Below, one piece after another: positions 42,437 through 52,069 of a DNA stretch of 64,000 nt. Under the pieces are notes generated by a model. It was not told the origin of the DNA, ran no database searches, and was given only the letters and a program-made list of their open reading frames with translations. The DNA lies in contig NZ_QEQQ01000004.1 of NCBI RefSeq assembly GCF_003097235.1, positions 62,001 to 126,000 of the forward strand, given 5' to 3'. The stretch is from Pseudomonas sp. CC120222-01a (lineage in GTDB: Bacteria; Pseudomonadota; Gammaproteobacteria; Pseudomonadales; Pseudomonadaceae). A program made the translations under genes and the position numbers. The first letter of the stretch is position 1. Each line of letters begins with the position of its first letter.

Positions 42437-42606
42437 GTTCCGTAACTCCTGGTGTATGTCGAAGCCGCCATCCTGCTGCCTCAAGCACCATGGGTATTGA
42501 AGAAAAGTCCCCTGAACGTGGTTACAGGTTTTGTAATAGTTTCGCGCTATCAGAAAAACCTGCTGTGCTTGTAGGATCGTCTTCCCTATTTTCAATCAAG
42601 GTCTAT

Positions 42607-42696
42607 ATGAGCACCTTCGCGGAGCCCCCCAGTCCCCGGCCTTCCCGGCCATCCCCCCTTCGTCCTCGTGACGCTTCTTTCGTGAGTACCCGCTAA
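42607..42696 (+). CDS. Proline-rich leader peptide of the TerC/CorC gene
   Basis: A 29-codon reading frame with its own AAGG (42598-42601) 5 nt before the ATG. Seven of 29 residues are Pro, with a PP pair at residues 7-8 and Ser/Arg filling the rest. The stop TAA overlaps the downstream ATG (TAATG), and that downstream gene has no ribosome-binding site of its own, so its translation should depend on ribosomes finishing this peptide. This layout resembles proline-rich regulatory leaders such as Salmonella MgtL; the function is inferred. Upstream positions 42437-42606 show no other clear signal. Confidence 0.6.
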   Translation: MSTFAEPPSPRPSRPSPLRPRDASFVSTR

Positions 42697-44267
42697 TGGA
42701 ATGGCTAGCCGATCCCACGGCCTGGCTAGGCCTGCTGACGCTTATCGTCCTCGAACTGGTGCTCGGCATCGACAACCTGGTGTTCATCGCCATCCTTGCC
42801 GACAAGCTGCCGCCGCATCAGCGCGACCGCGCGCGGGTCATCGGTCTGAGCCTGGCGCTGATCATGCGTCTGGGCCTGCTGGCCAGTATCTCGTGGATGG
42901 TCACCCTGACCGCGCCGCTGTTCGAGGTGTTCGGCAAGAGCTTCTCCGGCCGTGACCTGATCATGCTCTTCGGTGGTGTGTTCCTGCTGTTCAAGGCCAC
43001 CATGGAGTTGCACGAGCGCCTGGAAGGGCATGTCACCCAGGCTACGGGTGCCGTGCGTCATGCCTTGTTCTGGCCGATCGTGGCGCAGATCGTCGTGCTT
43101 GACGCGGTGTTCTCGCTGGACGCAGTGATTACGGCTGTAGGCATGGTCGAAGAACTGTCGGTGATGATGATCGCGGTGATCTTCTCGATCGGCATCATGA
43201 TCGTCGCCAGCAAGCCGCTGACCCGCTTCGTCAATGCCCACCCGACGGTCATCATGCTGTGTCTGGGCTTCCTGATGATGATCGGTTTCAGCCTGACCGC
43301 CGAAGGCCTGGGTTTCCACATCCCGAAAGGCTACCTGTACGCGGCCATCGGCTTCTCGATCCTCATCGAGCTGTTCAACCAGCTGGCCCGTGCCCGCCGC
43401 AAGCGCAGCCTGCAGCAGCACCGACCACTGCGTGAACGTACTGCGCATGCCGTGCTGCGGCTGCTGGGTGGCCGCCGGGTCGAGGCTGACGAGGTGGGCG
43501 AAGAAATCGCCGACCTGGTCGAAGGTGGCGAGGAGCAGGTGCTTTTCGATCGCCGTGAGCGGGTGATGATCAGCGGCGTGCTGAACCTGGCCGAGCGGCC
43601 GATCCGTACAGTGATGACCGCACGTGCCGAAGTCGACGTGATTGACCTGGCGCAACCCGAGCACGCCATCACCGAAGCGCTGGCCAACTCGCCGTACTCG
43701 CGCCTGCCGCTGATTCGCAACGGGCATATCGAGGAACCGCTGGGCTTCGTGCACAAGAAGGAGCTGCTCAAGGAGCTGCTGTCCGGCAGCCAGCCGGACC
43801 TTGAACGCATGGCGCGGGCGCCGTTGAACCTGCTGGAGAGCTTCAGCATCCTCAACGCCCTGGAGCAGATGCGCAGCCAGTCGACGCACATTGCTTTCGT
43901 GATCAACGAGTTCGGTGATTTCACCGGTTTGCTGACCATGACCGACATCCTTGAGTCGATCGCCGGTGAGTTGCCGGATGCCAGCGAGGTTGAAGGCCCG
44001 GCGATCGTTGAGGAAGGTGGCAGTTTTGTCGTCAGTGGCGCCCTGAACCTGAGCCAGGTCCAGGCGCGTACAGGCTTCAGCGCCCGCGCCACCGAGGACT
44101 ACCAGACCCTGGCGGGCCTGGTGATGAGCTTGCTGGACCGCCTGCCAGTGGTGGGTGACCAGCTGGCCTGGAATGGCTGGAGCATGACCGTGGTGGCGGT
44201 GGAGGAACGCCGGGTGCGCCAGGTGCGCCTTACACCGAGCGCCGACGCTGGCGCAGCAGGTGCTTGA
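42696..44267 (+). CDS. TerC-family membrane protein with CBS and CorC/HlyC domains
   Basis: 523 residues. The N-terminal TerC integral domain (about 1-235) has the motifs [11 protein letters not shown] and [16 protein letters not shown] with conserved acids in membrane helices. A CBS pair follows (about 300-420, [11 protein letters not shown] and [10 protein letters not shown]) and then the transporter-associated domain (about 440-515). TerC proteins are linked to Mn2+ export and CorC-like domains to Mg2+/Co2+ handling, so a divalent-metal role is likely. E. coli YegH has the same architecture. The 3' end overlaps the convergent permease gene by 38 bp. Confidence 0.9.
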   Translation: MEWLADPTAWLGLLTLIVLELVLGIDNLVFIAILADKLPPHQRDRARVIGLSLALIMRLGLLASISWMVTLTAPLFEVFGKSFSGRDLIMLFGGVFLLFKATMELHERLEGHVTQATGAVRHALFWPIVAQIVVLDAVFSLDAVITAVGMVEELSVMMIAVIFSIGIMIVASKPLTRFVNAHPTVIMLCLGFLMMIGFSLTAEGLGFHIPKGYLYAAIGFSILIELFNQLARARRKRSLQQHRPLRERTAHAVLRLLGGRRVEADEVGEEIADLVEGGEEQVLFDRRERVMISGVLNLAERPIRTVMTARAEVDVIDLAQPEHAITEALANSPYSRLPLIRNGHIEEPLGFVHKKELLKELLSGSQPDLERMARAPLNLLESFSILNALEQMRSQSTHIAFVINEFGDFTGLLTMTDILESIAGELPDASEVEGPAIVEEGGSFVVSGALNLSQVQARTGFSARATEDYQTLAGLVMSLLDRLPVVGDQLAWNGWSMTVVAVEERRVRQVRLTPSADAGAAGA

Positions 44268-45117
44268 AGCCTTCGAGCACCAGCACCAGCACCGCGGCCC
44301 AGATTGGCAGGTAGGTCAGCCACTGATCCGGGCCGATGGTTTCGCCCAGCAGCAGGGCGACGCCCACCAGCAACACCGGCTCGACGTAGCTGAGCAGGCC
44401 GAACAGGCTGAACGGCAACAGGCGGCTGGCCAGTACGTAGGCGATCAGTGCACAGGCGCTGATCGCCCCCAACAGCGGGATTAGCCCGTAGAGGCCGGGG
44501 TGCTGCTGCAGGTCGGCCGTGGACAACGGCCCTTGGGTGACGAAATAAACAGCCCAGGGCAGCAACAGGCACATGTCGCACCACAGGCCACCGAGGTGGT
44601 CGGTGCGGCAGCGTCGGCGCAACACAAAGTAGATCGGGTAGCCGATCGTCACCAGCAAGGTTTCCCAGGCGAAGCTGCCATTCTGGTACAGCTCGTGGCC
44701 GACGCCCAGCGCGGCGCAGCTGACCGCCACTTTCTGCAGGCGTGACAGGCGCTCGCCATACACCAGGCGCCCGGTCAGCACCATCGCCAGCGGCAGCAGG
44801 AAATAGCCCATCGACACTTCCAGGCTACGCCCGTGCAGCGGCGCCCAGAGGAACAGCCACAGCTGCACCCCCATCAACCACGAAGTACCGACCATGCCCA
44901 GCAGCAGGATTGGCGTCTGACGTACGCGGGCGAGCAGTTCGCCGACGCGTTTCCAGTCTTTGCTGATCCACATGAACAGGGTGAGGCAGGGCAGGGTGAG
45001 CAAGGTGCGCCAGCCAAAGATCTCTTCGCCATCGAGCGGCGACAGCAAGGAGGTATAGAAATACATCACAGCGAACAGACAGGACGCCATGACCGACGAA
45101 ATAATGCCTTTTGACAC
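44230..45117 (-). CDS. RarD-like EamA-family permease
   Basis: 295 residues, about ten membrane helices. The opening [21 protein letters not shown] and [14 protein letters not shown] match RarD-type drug/metabolite transporters. The C-terminus ends in a short Arg-rich tail encoded antisense to the last 38 bp of the TerC gene. Substrate unknown. It is 32 bp from the EAL gene stop on the same strand. Confidence 0.88.
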   Translation of the reverse strand: MSKGIISSVMASCLFAVMYFYTSLLSPLDGEEIFGWRTLLTLPCLTLFMWISKDWKRVGELLARVRQTPILLLGMVGTSWLMGVQLWLFLWAPLHGRSLEVSMGYFLLPLAMVLTGRLVYGERLSRLQKVAVSCAALGVGHELYQNGSFAWETLLVTIGYPIYFVLRRRCRTDHLGGLWCDMCLLLPWAVYFVTQGPLSTADLQQHPGLYGLIPLLGAISACALIAYVLASRLLPFSLFGLLSYVEPVLLVGVALLLGETIGPDQWLTYLPIWAAVLVLVLEGFKHLLRQRRRSV

Positions 45118-45149
45118 GAATGCCTCGGATAAGGGAGTGAGCGGGTGGA

Positions 45150-46736
45150 TCAGCCGCGCATGATCTCAGGGGCCGCGTCCTGCGGCAACCGCGCGACACC
45201 CGGATGGGTGGCGAGTGCCTTGAGGAAATCAGCGGCCGGCATTGGCCGGGCAAACAGGTAACCTTGCTGGAAGTCCACCCCGCTGCGTGCCAGGTAGTCA
45301 CGTTGGACGTCGGTTTCTACCCCTTCGGCGACGATGCCCAGGCCCAGCTTGGCGGACAGCTCGATGATGCTGTCGAGAATGTGCTGCGACAACGCGTCGC
45401 CACCGATCATGGCCACGAAGCTCTGGTCGATCTTCAGGTAATCGACCTTGAACTGGCGCAGGTAGTTGAGGCTCGACTGGCCGGTACCGAAGTCATCCAG
45501 GGCGATCATCACCCCCATCTCATGCAGCTTGGCGAACAGCTCGAGGGCTACCGGGGTGGCTTCGAGCAGCTTGCGCTCGGTCAGCTCCAGGGTCAGCCGT
45601 ACCCGCCCAGGGGGGAAATGCTGGAGGAAGGTCTGGCAGTCGTCGAGCAGGCTCAGGTCGCGGCAGTGGTCGGCGGTAATGTTGATGCCAATGTGGAAGC
45701 CGTCTTCCAGCAGCGCGGAGTAGGGCGCCAGGCTCTGCGCTGTGTGTAGCATCAGGGCCCGGGTCATGGCGACGATCTGGCCGCTGTGTTCGGCGTAGGG
45801 GATGAACAGGTCGGGGCGCACCAGGCCTTCACGGGGATGGTTCCAGCGCATCAGTACTTCAGCCCCGGCCCAGCGGTAGTCACCCTTGCGCACCACCGGC
45901 TGGAAATACGGCAAGAACTCGTCCGCCTCCAGGGCCCGCTGCAGTTCGGCCCTGGGCGAGCTGGCCCGGCGAATCTGCCAGCGGCAAACACAGCCGGCCA
46001 CTACACCGAGCACCAGCAGCAGGCTGAGCAGGGCGGGGTAGTGGCTGCGCAGCACCTCACCTTGTTTGCCGGCCTCGTAGCCACCGTGCACGCTGAACGG
46101 GTAGCGGGTAGAGCCCAGGGTCACATCGGCGGCGGCGGCTGTCGGTGGGGCACCGCTGTGCACCACGCCGTCCTTGCCCATCCAGGCATTGCCGACACGC
46201 AGTTGCAGCGCTTCCTCCGGGCCGATCAGGCGCAATGCGGTAAGCAGATGATCGCCGTCCACGGTAATGATGGCACCACGGTCACCGTCGCTGGCCCGAT
46301 AGACCAGCAGGGCATGGCCCGGTGTAACCGAGTTGCCATCCATCAGCCACAGCCGGCCATCGGTGTAGTCATTGGCCTCGACCTGTTCGTCGAAGTCGCC
46401 GAACAGCGAGCTGCAGTAGAGGTTATGGTGCTGGAAGAGGTTGGTCGAGCGCACGAAGGCATTGCGCGTGACCTGGCTGCGCAAGGCCAGCTGGGCGTCC
46501 GCGCAGGGGGTACCGGCCAGTGGCAGCAAGGCCTGCGCGGCATTGGCCAAGTTGTCTAGAATGTGATCGACATGCTCGACCACCTGGCGCGTGGTCGCCT
46601 GGCTGCTGACGCGCAGTTCGCGATCGATCTGCCAGTTCATCACCGCCAGGCCACAGGCAATCGGCACCACGCCGACGATCCAGGGCAGGAGCGTGCGCCA
46701 GCTCCAGCGAGCGGGGCGTTTGACCGTGAGGGGCAT
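45150..46736 (-). CDS. Cyclic-di-GMP phosphodiesterase with periplasmic CSS sensor domain
   Basis: 528 residues. Two membrane spans (about 14-36 and 255-280) flank a periplasmic CSS-motif domain with Cys78 and the Cys108-Ser-Ser of LYCSSLFG. The EAL domain is complete: AEVLMRW, NITADH, ELTER, DDFG, KIDQSF, AEGVET and QGYLFARP. Known CSS-EAL enzymes sense periplasmic thiol state through the Cys pair, so redox control of c-di-GMP breakdown is likely. I chose the ATG at 46736, where the basic N-terminus starts; an in-frame ATG at 46814 is possible. Confidence 0.9.
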   Translation of the reverse strand: MPLTVKRPARWSWRTLLPWIVGVVPIACGLAVMNWQIDRELRVSSQATTRQVVEHVDHILDNLANAAQALLPLAGTPCADAQLALRSQVTRNAFVRSTNLFQHHNLYCSSLFGDFDEQVEANDYTDGRLWLMDGNSVTPGHALLVYRASDGDRGAIITVDGDHLLTALRLIGPEEALQLRVGNAWMGKDGVVHSGAPPTAAAADVTLGSTRYPFSVHGGYEAGKQGEVLRSHYPALLSLLLVLGVVAGCVCRWQIRRASSPRAELQRALEADEFLPYFQPVVRKGDYRWAGAEVLMRWNHPREGLVRPDLFIPYAEHSGQIVAMTRALMLHTAQSLAPYSALLEDGFHIGINITADHCRDLSLLDDCQTFLQHFPPGRVRLTLELTERKLLEATPVALELFAKLHEMGVMIALDDFGTGQSSLNYLRQFKVDYLKIDQSFVAMIGGDALSQHILDSIIELSAKLGLGIVAEGVETDVQRDYLARSGVDFQQGYLFARPMPAADFLKALATHPGVARLPQDAAPEIMRG

Positions 46737-46818
46737 GCTTGGGTGATCTTCCTGATGACTGACGTGCTGAGGATAGCCGTTTGTCGGCGCAGGTGGCGAA
46801 CTAATGCGCGACAAAGCT

Positions 46819-46845
46819 ATTTACGCAATGTAGAATCGATTTACG
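46819..46845. promoter_or_regulatory. Paired direct repeats in the EAL-hpd intergenic region
   Basis: ATTTACG occurs at 46819-46825 and again at 46839-46845, a spacing of 20 bp or about two helical turns, which is common for AraC-family activator sites. They lie in the 302-bp region between divergent EAL and hpd genes (46737-47038), which otherwise holds only AT-rich sequence. Which gene they serve is not known. Confidence 0.35.
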
Positions 46846-47038
46846 AATACAACAATAAGGTCCTTCGTTTCTGAAGGGTCAACCCCCGCCGAGAATGGGT
46901 CCATATGACATACCATGGGTTCAAGCTGATCATTGGTGACTTCCTCGCCCGCAGCGTGCGCGGTATCCCGTGCTCTCCACCATTGCCGTTCCACATCCTA
47001 CGCATTCATTAAATTTCGCTGCAGATGAGGGTACGAAC

Positions 47039-48115
47039 ATGGCTGATATCTTTGACAATCCAATGGGCCTGATGGGCTTCGAATTCATCGAACTGGCCTC
47101 GCCGACGCCAGGCGTGCTGGAGCCGGTATTCCAGATACTCGGTTTCACAAAGGTCGCAACTCACCGCTCCAAGGACGTGCACCTGTATCGCCAGGGCGGC
47201 ATCAACCTGATCCTCAACAACGAGCCGAAGAGCATTGCATCCTACTTCGCGGCCGAGCATGGCCCGTCGGTGTGCGGCATGGCGTTCCGCGTGCGCAATG
47301 CCCACGAAGCCTATGCCCGGGCCCTGGAACTGGGCGCCCAGCCGGTCGAGATCGAAACCGGCCCGATGGAATTGCGCCTGCCGGCCATCAAGGGTATCGG
47401 TGGGGCACCGCTGTACCTGATCGACCGTTTCGAGGAAGGCAGCTCGATCTACGATATCGACTTCAATTTCATCGAAGGCGTCGACCGTAACCCTCAAGGG
47501 GCAGGCCTGAAGATCATCGATCACCTGACCCACAACGTCTATCGCGGGCGCATGGCTTATTGGGCCGGTTTCTACGAGAAGCTGTTCAACTTCCGCGAGA
47601 TTCGCTACTTCGACATCAAGGGCGAGTACACCGGCCTGACCTCCAAGGCCATGACCGCGCCTGACGGCATGATCCGCATTCCGCTCAATGAAGAGTCGTC
47701 CAAGGGCGCCGGGCAGATCGAAGAGTTCCTGATGCAGTTCAACGGCGAGGGTATCCAGCATGTGGCCTTCCTCACCGATGACCTGCTCAAGACCTGGGAT
47801 GCACTCAAGGGCTTTGGCATGCGCTTCATGACCGCACCGCCGCAAACCTATTACGAAATGCTCGAAGAGCGCCTGCCAGGGCATGGTGAGCCAGTCGACC
47901 AGTTGCAAGCTCGCGGCATCCTGCTGGATGGCGCTTCCGAGCCAGGCGACAAGCGCCTGCTGCTGCAGATTTTCTCGGAAACGCTGCTCGGCCCGGTGTT
48001 CTTCGAATTCATCCAGCGCAAAGGTGATGACGGCTTCGGTGAAGGCAACTTCAAGGCGCTGTTCGAGTCCATCGAGCGTGATCAGGTGCGCCGTGGCGTG
48101 CTCAATGCCGAATAA
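47039..48115 (+). CDS. hpd: 4-hydroxyphenylpyruvate dioxygenase
   Basis: 358 residues, the standard length. It converts 4-hydroxyphenylpyruvate to homogentisate in tyrosine catabolism and also feeds pyomelanin. The Fe(II) facial triad is visible: His in IIDHLTHNV, His in [11 protein letters not shown] and Glu in [19 protein letters not shown] (residue about 320). The ATG at 47039 is preferred because [11 protein letters not shown] is the usual N-terminus. No hmg or tyrosine aminotransferase gene is nearby. Confidence 0.96.
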   Translation: MADIFDNPMGLMGFEFIELASPTPGVLEPVFQILGFTKVATHRSKDVHLYRQGGINLILNNEPKSIASYFAAEHGPSVCGMAFRVRNAHEAYARALELGAQPVEIETGPMELRLPAIKGIGGAPLYLIDRFEEGSSIYDIDFNFIEGVDRNPQGAGLKIIDHLTHNVYRGRMAYWAGFYEKLFNFREIRYFDIKGEYTGLTSKAMTAPDGMIRIPLNEESSKGAGQIEEFLMQFNGEGIQHVAFLTDDLLKTWDALKGFGMRFMTAPPQTYYEMLEERLPGHGEPVDQLQARGILLDGASEPGDKRLLLQIFSETLLGPVFFEFIQRKGDDGFGEGNFKALFESIERDQVRRGVLNAE

Positions 48116-48122
48116 GTGAAAT

Positions 48123-48154
48123 GCAGCGCCGTCAGCCATTGTTGGCGGCGCTGC
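48123..48154. terminator. Possible terminator hairpin of hpd
   Basis: GCAGCGCCG (48123-48131) pairs with CGGCGCTGC (48146-48154), a 9-bp stem with a 14-nt loop immediately after the hpd stop and reaching into the 3' end of the convergent gene. No T-run follows. Confidence 0.4.
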
Positions 48155-48938
48155 GAACACGCTGGTTACGTTGCCTGAACAAACCCCAGTAAGTGATCGA
48201 GCCGGTAATGACCCCGACCAGCGCCAGGGACGGGAAAAGTTGTTTCATCGTCTGGCGCGTCTCATGTGCCGAGTAACCTGCTGCATAGCCCGCCTTGACG
48301 GTATAGCCATACTTGGTCGAGATACCCTCTTTGAAAAACTCTTCTTGAGATGGGCGCATCGGATCGCGACTGTCGCCGTCGGTCCAGATGTATAACTCTC
48401 CGAATTCGAGCAACAAAGTCAGCCCTGTCTGAAATGCACGCAGTTCATTGCGCAGCAACATGCCATAGGACGTGGCAATGACTCCCATATTCTGCTCAGT
48501 CAGTTGATAGGCGAGCAAAACGGAATTGGGGGTTGCGGGCGGGTGCAGTGCCAGACGAAATTGCGATTGTGCATCCGGGAACATGTGATCCGGTGGATAC
48601 GGCGTTTTCAAGGTATTGCAATACGTGCTGCCGTCAACGGTCAACGCCAGCGAGCGCAAGTGCGGTGCTTTCGCTACCTGATCGAGCAATTGCGGTTCGG
48701 CGCTCTCGCAGGTAGCCCCTGCCAACATCAGTGCTGTAGAAGCCGATGCGTGTATTCGATCCAATGCCAGATCCACGGAATAGATCGCTTCGTTGACCGA
48801 AATACGCGCGGTTTCTTCAAGTTTCTTGTCATGCTGATAGAACAAGATCATCAGCCCGCTGAGAACGGGCAGCAAACTGATTGCCAATGCCAGCAACAAC
48901 TCCACCAAGCCGTGCCCTGCAGTTCTGCTTTTTGACAT
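48132..48938 (-). CDS. Stand-alone CSS-motif periplasmic sensor without an EAL domain
   Basis: 268 residues. A first membrane span (about 11-34), a periplasmic domain of some 195 residues, and a second span (about 233-251) followed by only a 17-residue basic tail. The periplasmic part aligns by eye with the CSS domain of the EAL protein 1.4 kb away: Cys77 in AGATCESA and Cys107 in TYCNTLKT sit at almost the same residue numbers as Cys78 and Cys108 there, although the CSS triplet reads CNT. There is no cytoplasmic output domain. It may be a truncated relic or a partner subunit for another CSS protein (inference). Confidence 0.75.
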   Translation of the reverse strand: MSKSRTAGHGLVELLLALAISLLPVLSGLMILFYQHDKKLEETARISVNEAIYSVDLALDRIHASASTALMLAGATCESAEPQLLDQVAKAPHLRSLALTVDGSTYCNTLKTPYPPDHMFPDAQSQFRLALHPPATPNSVLLAYQLTEQNMGVIATSYGMLLRNELRAFQTGLTLLLEFGELYIWTDGDSRDPMRPSQEEFFKEGISTKYGYTVKAGYAAGYSAHETRQTMKQLFPSLALVGVITGSITYWGLFRQRNQRVRSAANNG

Positions 48939-49069
48939 GAATGGTCAGCCCCATTTCACTGGGCCACCCGACATGGCTGGCCCAATGCAGAGCCTATGAA
49001 TCAATAAGCACTCCTGCTGTAATCCAACGCCATGCCAGCTTTGCGAACTTGGCTACTGAGGTGTAGGAC

Positions 49070-49756
49070 TCATTTCGGCTTGAGTGCAGCGATGACCTTT
49101 TCGGCCAGCAGGCCTGTCGAGGCGGGGTTCTGCCCGGTGATCAGCCGGTCATCGCAAACCACGAACGGCTTCCACGGGTCATCGTCCTTGCTGTAGATGC
49201 CGCCCCGCGCAACCAATTCGTTTTCGGTGAGAAAGGGCACCACCTTGTCCAGCTCGGCCAGTTTTTCTTCAGTGTTGGAAAAGCCGGTAATCTGCCGGTC
49301 CTTGAGTAGCAAGCTGTTATCGCTGAGCTTGATGTTCAACAGGCCCACGACACCATGACAGACGGCGGCGACGATGCCATTGCTCTCGTAAATCTTGCGT
49401 GCCAGTTCCTGCAGCGGCGAGTTGTCCGGGAAGTCGTACATCACCCCGTGGCCGCCCGTGTAGTAGATGGCGCAATAATCACCTGCCCTGACCTTGCCCG
49501 GGCTTGACGATGTGCCCAGTCGGTTCATGAACGACTTGTCGTCGTACCATTGCCAGTCCAGCTCCGGGGCCATCTGCAGGCTATGTGGGTCGATTGGCAC
49601 ATAGCCCCCATTGGGGCTTACGTAATCGACTTCATACCCGGCTTTCTGCACGACCTCGACAAAATGCACAGCCTCCCCCAGCCATAGGCCGGTGGCCCGT
49701 TTCAGGGTCGGGTACTTGGCTGTGTTGGTCAGTACTACCAGAATCTTCTTGCTCAT
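49070..49756 (-). CDS. DJ-1/PfpI-family class I glutamine amidotransferase-like protein
   Basis: 228 residues. The nucleophile Cys133 is in AAVCHGVVGLL on the expected strand-turn-helix elbow, and GGHGVMYDFP matches Hsp31-type members. Possible roles are glyoxalase III/deglycase or chaperone activity. I chose the ATG at 49756 (MSKKILVVLT), which begins the domain. Monocistronic, divergent from the hybrid kinase gene. Confidence 0.87.
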   Translation of the reverse strand: MSKKILVVLTNTAKYPTLKRATGLWLGEAVHFVEVVQKAGYEVDYVSPNGGYVPIDPHSLQMAPELDWQWYDDKSFMNRLGTSSSPGKVRAGDYCAIYYTGGHGVMYDFPDNSPLQELARKIYESNGIVAAVCHGVVGLLNIKLSDNSLLLKDRQITGFSNTEEKLAELDKVVPFLTENELVARGGIYSKDDDPWKPFVVCDDRLITGQNPASTGLLAEKVIAALKPK

Positions 49757-50038
49757 CACCACGCTCCCTGGTCTGTCGTTGAAGGGCAATGCGTTCCTTG
49801 GCGCGGGGAAAACCTATTGAGCATAGCTCCCGTTTGCCAAGGCGCCATCTGGGTAATGGCTCTATGCTATTGGGCGATGACTGCGCGCTACGTCGAATGT
49901 GAAGCGGTTAACCCTGCGGCTATTGCAGCGGCAAATCGTCGGGCAGATGATGCGCAAACGGAATTTTTACCCAAGAGCATTGATGGAATCACGATAGTGT
50001 TCGTAAACGACTCGCCACGCAAACCTTCGGCATCAGGC

Positions 50039-52063
50039 ATGGAGCTCGCCACTCGGTCGTCAACGGCAGAGGGCATGGCTGAGCAGGTCGCGCGGTTCGA
50101 CTGGCGTCACAGCGCGCTCGGGCCGCTGCCGCATTGGCAGGCACCCTTGCGCATCGCCGTCGACATGATGGTGCTTTCGCCGTTTCCCTGTGCAGTGGTC
50201 TGGGGCGCCCAGATGACCGTGATTCATAATGATGCTTACGCGAATTTGCTCGAATGTGACGGCCACGCCTTGGGGCAGGCATTCGACAGGTTGTGGGCTA
50301 AAGCCTGGAAGGCCATCGGCCCTTGGGTGTTCAAGGTGCTTGACGGTGGCTCGTTCATTGTCGAAGACCAGCCGTTATGGCTCACGAACAAGCAAACGGG
50401 CAGCCGAGCCTGCTACGCCTTCAGCTACACACCGTTGCGCGATGAACAGCATGGGGTGGTCGGGTTCCTGCATACCGTGATCGAAACCAGTGCCAGCGTC
50501 GATGCGCATGACAAATGGCGCGAGCAGGCGTTGGCGTTCGAGCGCAGCATCGAGCGGGTCATGGCCGACCGTGATCAGATCTGGCAGCTTTCTCGTGATG
50601 CCATGATCGTCGTTACCCGCGACCTGCGGCTGCAAGCGGCCAACCCGGCCTGGCAGCGCGCTTTAGGTTGGACTGAAGACGAGGTAGGCGGTAAACCGAT
50701 CCTGGAACTGGTCCATCCTGCCGACAGGGCTGAGGTGGAGGTTGCGGTGATGGAGTTCGTTTGCGATCGCGGGGTCAAGCAGCTCGAGACGCGCTTGCGC
50801 CACAGGGACGGGCACTATCGCCTGTTTCGCTGGACGGCGAGTTTCGACGGCACGCTGCTGACGGCGGTAGGGCAAGACATTTCGCAGGATCATGAAGATG
50901 CCTTGCGCCAGTCCGAAACGATGATGCGGGCAAGCCAGCGCCTGGACGCGGTAAGCCATCTGGCAGGCGGCATGGCTCACGAGATGAACAACCTGCTGTC
51001 GGGAATCGGCGGCAGCCTGGAGCTGATGCAGCGGCGCATGGAACAAGGGCGCCTGGAACACATCGACCGTTATGTGGCGCTGGCCAGCGATTCGGTGCAA
51101 CGCGCCATGACGCTTACCCACCGCCTGCTGGCATTCTCCCGTCACCAACCCCTGTCGCCCAAGCCACTGGACATCAATCGCCAGCTGACCGCCATGGAGC
51201 CGCTGTTGTGCCAGGTGCTGGGTGCTGAAATGCGGATAGACTGGGAGCTGGATGTAAAACCCTGGGCCCTTTGCCTGGATGTTGCACAGCTGGAGAATGC
51301 GCTGGTGAACCTGTTCGTCAACGCACGTGAGGCCTGCCTTGAGCGTGGCGTGGTGACACTGCGCACGATCAACAAGCGTCTCGAGGCGCCATTCCCCGAT
51401 GAGCAAGGCGTCCCGCCTGGTGATTACGTCGCCTTGTATGTCACGGACGATGGCCATGGGATGCCCGAAGTGGATCTGGCTCGGGCATTCGAGCCGTTCT
51501 TCACCACCAAACCGATGGGCCACGGCGCCGGGTTGGGGCTGGCGATGGTCTATGGCTTCGTCGGCCAGTCGGGTGGCCACGTGTGGCTCGAGTCGGTGCC
51601 TGATCACGGTCTCAAAGTCTGCATGTTGTTCCCGCGTTGCCTTGAACACATCGCGCAAGAGCCCCCGCAGCCGATACCCGCGGTAACACGGGCCAGCGGC
51701 CAACGCGTGCTGCTGGTCGATGACGAGGAAAACCTGCGTTCGCTGATGAAGGAATACCTGCAGGAGCGTGGCTTCGATGTGTGCGATGTGAGGGATGCCA
51801 ATTCGGCGCTCGATCGCTTCCGCCACCACGGCCCCTTCGACCTGGTGGTCACCGACATCGGCCTGCCGGGTGGTTTCAGTGGTCGGCAGGTCGCCAGGGC
51901 GATGCGCATGTTCGAGCCCGCTCAGAAGATTCTGTTCATTACCGGGTTCAACGACCAACCGCTGGACACGCAACTGTCCGAAACGCCAGGCACGGCGCTG
52001 ATGCTCAAGCCTTTTGCGTTGGCCAGCCTGATGAACCAGGCCCTGCTGATGCTGAGCGATTGA
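50039..52063 (+). CDS. PAS-containing hybrid sensor histidine kinase with C-terminal receiver
   Basis: About 674 residues, soluble. Order: an N-terminal PAS/GAF-like region that starts FDWRHSALGPLPHWQAPLR, a second PAS (about 178-285), the kinase core with His314 in LAGGMAHEMNN, an ATPase domain (LVNLFVNAREA, DDGHGMPE, GAGLGLAMVYGF) and a receiver with its Asp in VVTDIGLPGG. I chose the ATG at 50039 because the sensor domain starts soon after; in-frame starts reach back to 49817. The H-box reads HEMNN instead of the usual HDFNN. It is convergent with a second hybrid kinase gene 6 bp away. Confidence 0.85.
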   Translation: MELATRSSTAEGMAEQVARFDWRHSALGPLPHWQAPLRIAVDMMVLSPFPCAVVWGAQMTVIHNDAYANLLECDGHALGQAFDRLWAKAWKAIGPWVFKVLDGGSFIVEDQPLWLTNKQTGSRACYAFSYTPLRDEQHGVVGFLHTVIETSASVDAHDKWREQALAFERSIERVMADRDQIWQLSRDAMIVVTRDLRLQAANPAWQRALGWTEDEVGGKPILELVHPADRAEVEVAVMEFVCDRGVKQLETRLRHRDGHYRLFRWTASFDGTLLTAVGQDISQDHEDALRQSETMMRASQRLDAVSHLAGGMAHEMNNLLSGIGGSLELMQRRMEQGRLEHIDRYVALASDSVQRAMTLTHRLLAFSRHQPLSPKPLDINRQLTAMEPLLCQVLGAEMRIDWELDVKPWALCLDVAQLENALVNLFVNAREACLERGVVTLRTINKRLEAPFPDEQGVPPGDYVALYVTDDGHGMPEVDLARAFEPFFTTKPMGHGAGLGLAMVYGFVGQSGGHVWLESVPDHGLKVCMLFPRCLEHIAQEPPQPIPAVTRASGQRVLLVDDEENLRSLMKEYLQERGFDVCDVRDANSALDRFRHHGPFDLVVTDIGLPGGFSGRQVARAMRMFEPAQKILFITGFNDQPLDTQLSETPGTALMLKPFALASLMNQALLMLSD

Positions 52064-52069
52064 ACGGGC

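Noticed and set aside
42437-42695. A canonical yybP-ykoY manganese riboswitch before the TerC gene
   Set aside because: The conserved loop motifs of that riboswitch are not recognisable by eye; the leader ORF is the clearer feature. A covariance search could still overturn this.
46829-46845. PhhR/TyrR-type box (TGTAGA...TTTACG) upstream of hpd
   Set aside because: The half-sites are separated by 5 rather than 6 nt and two arm bases differ from TGTAAA-N6-TTTACA, so it does not fit the consensus.
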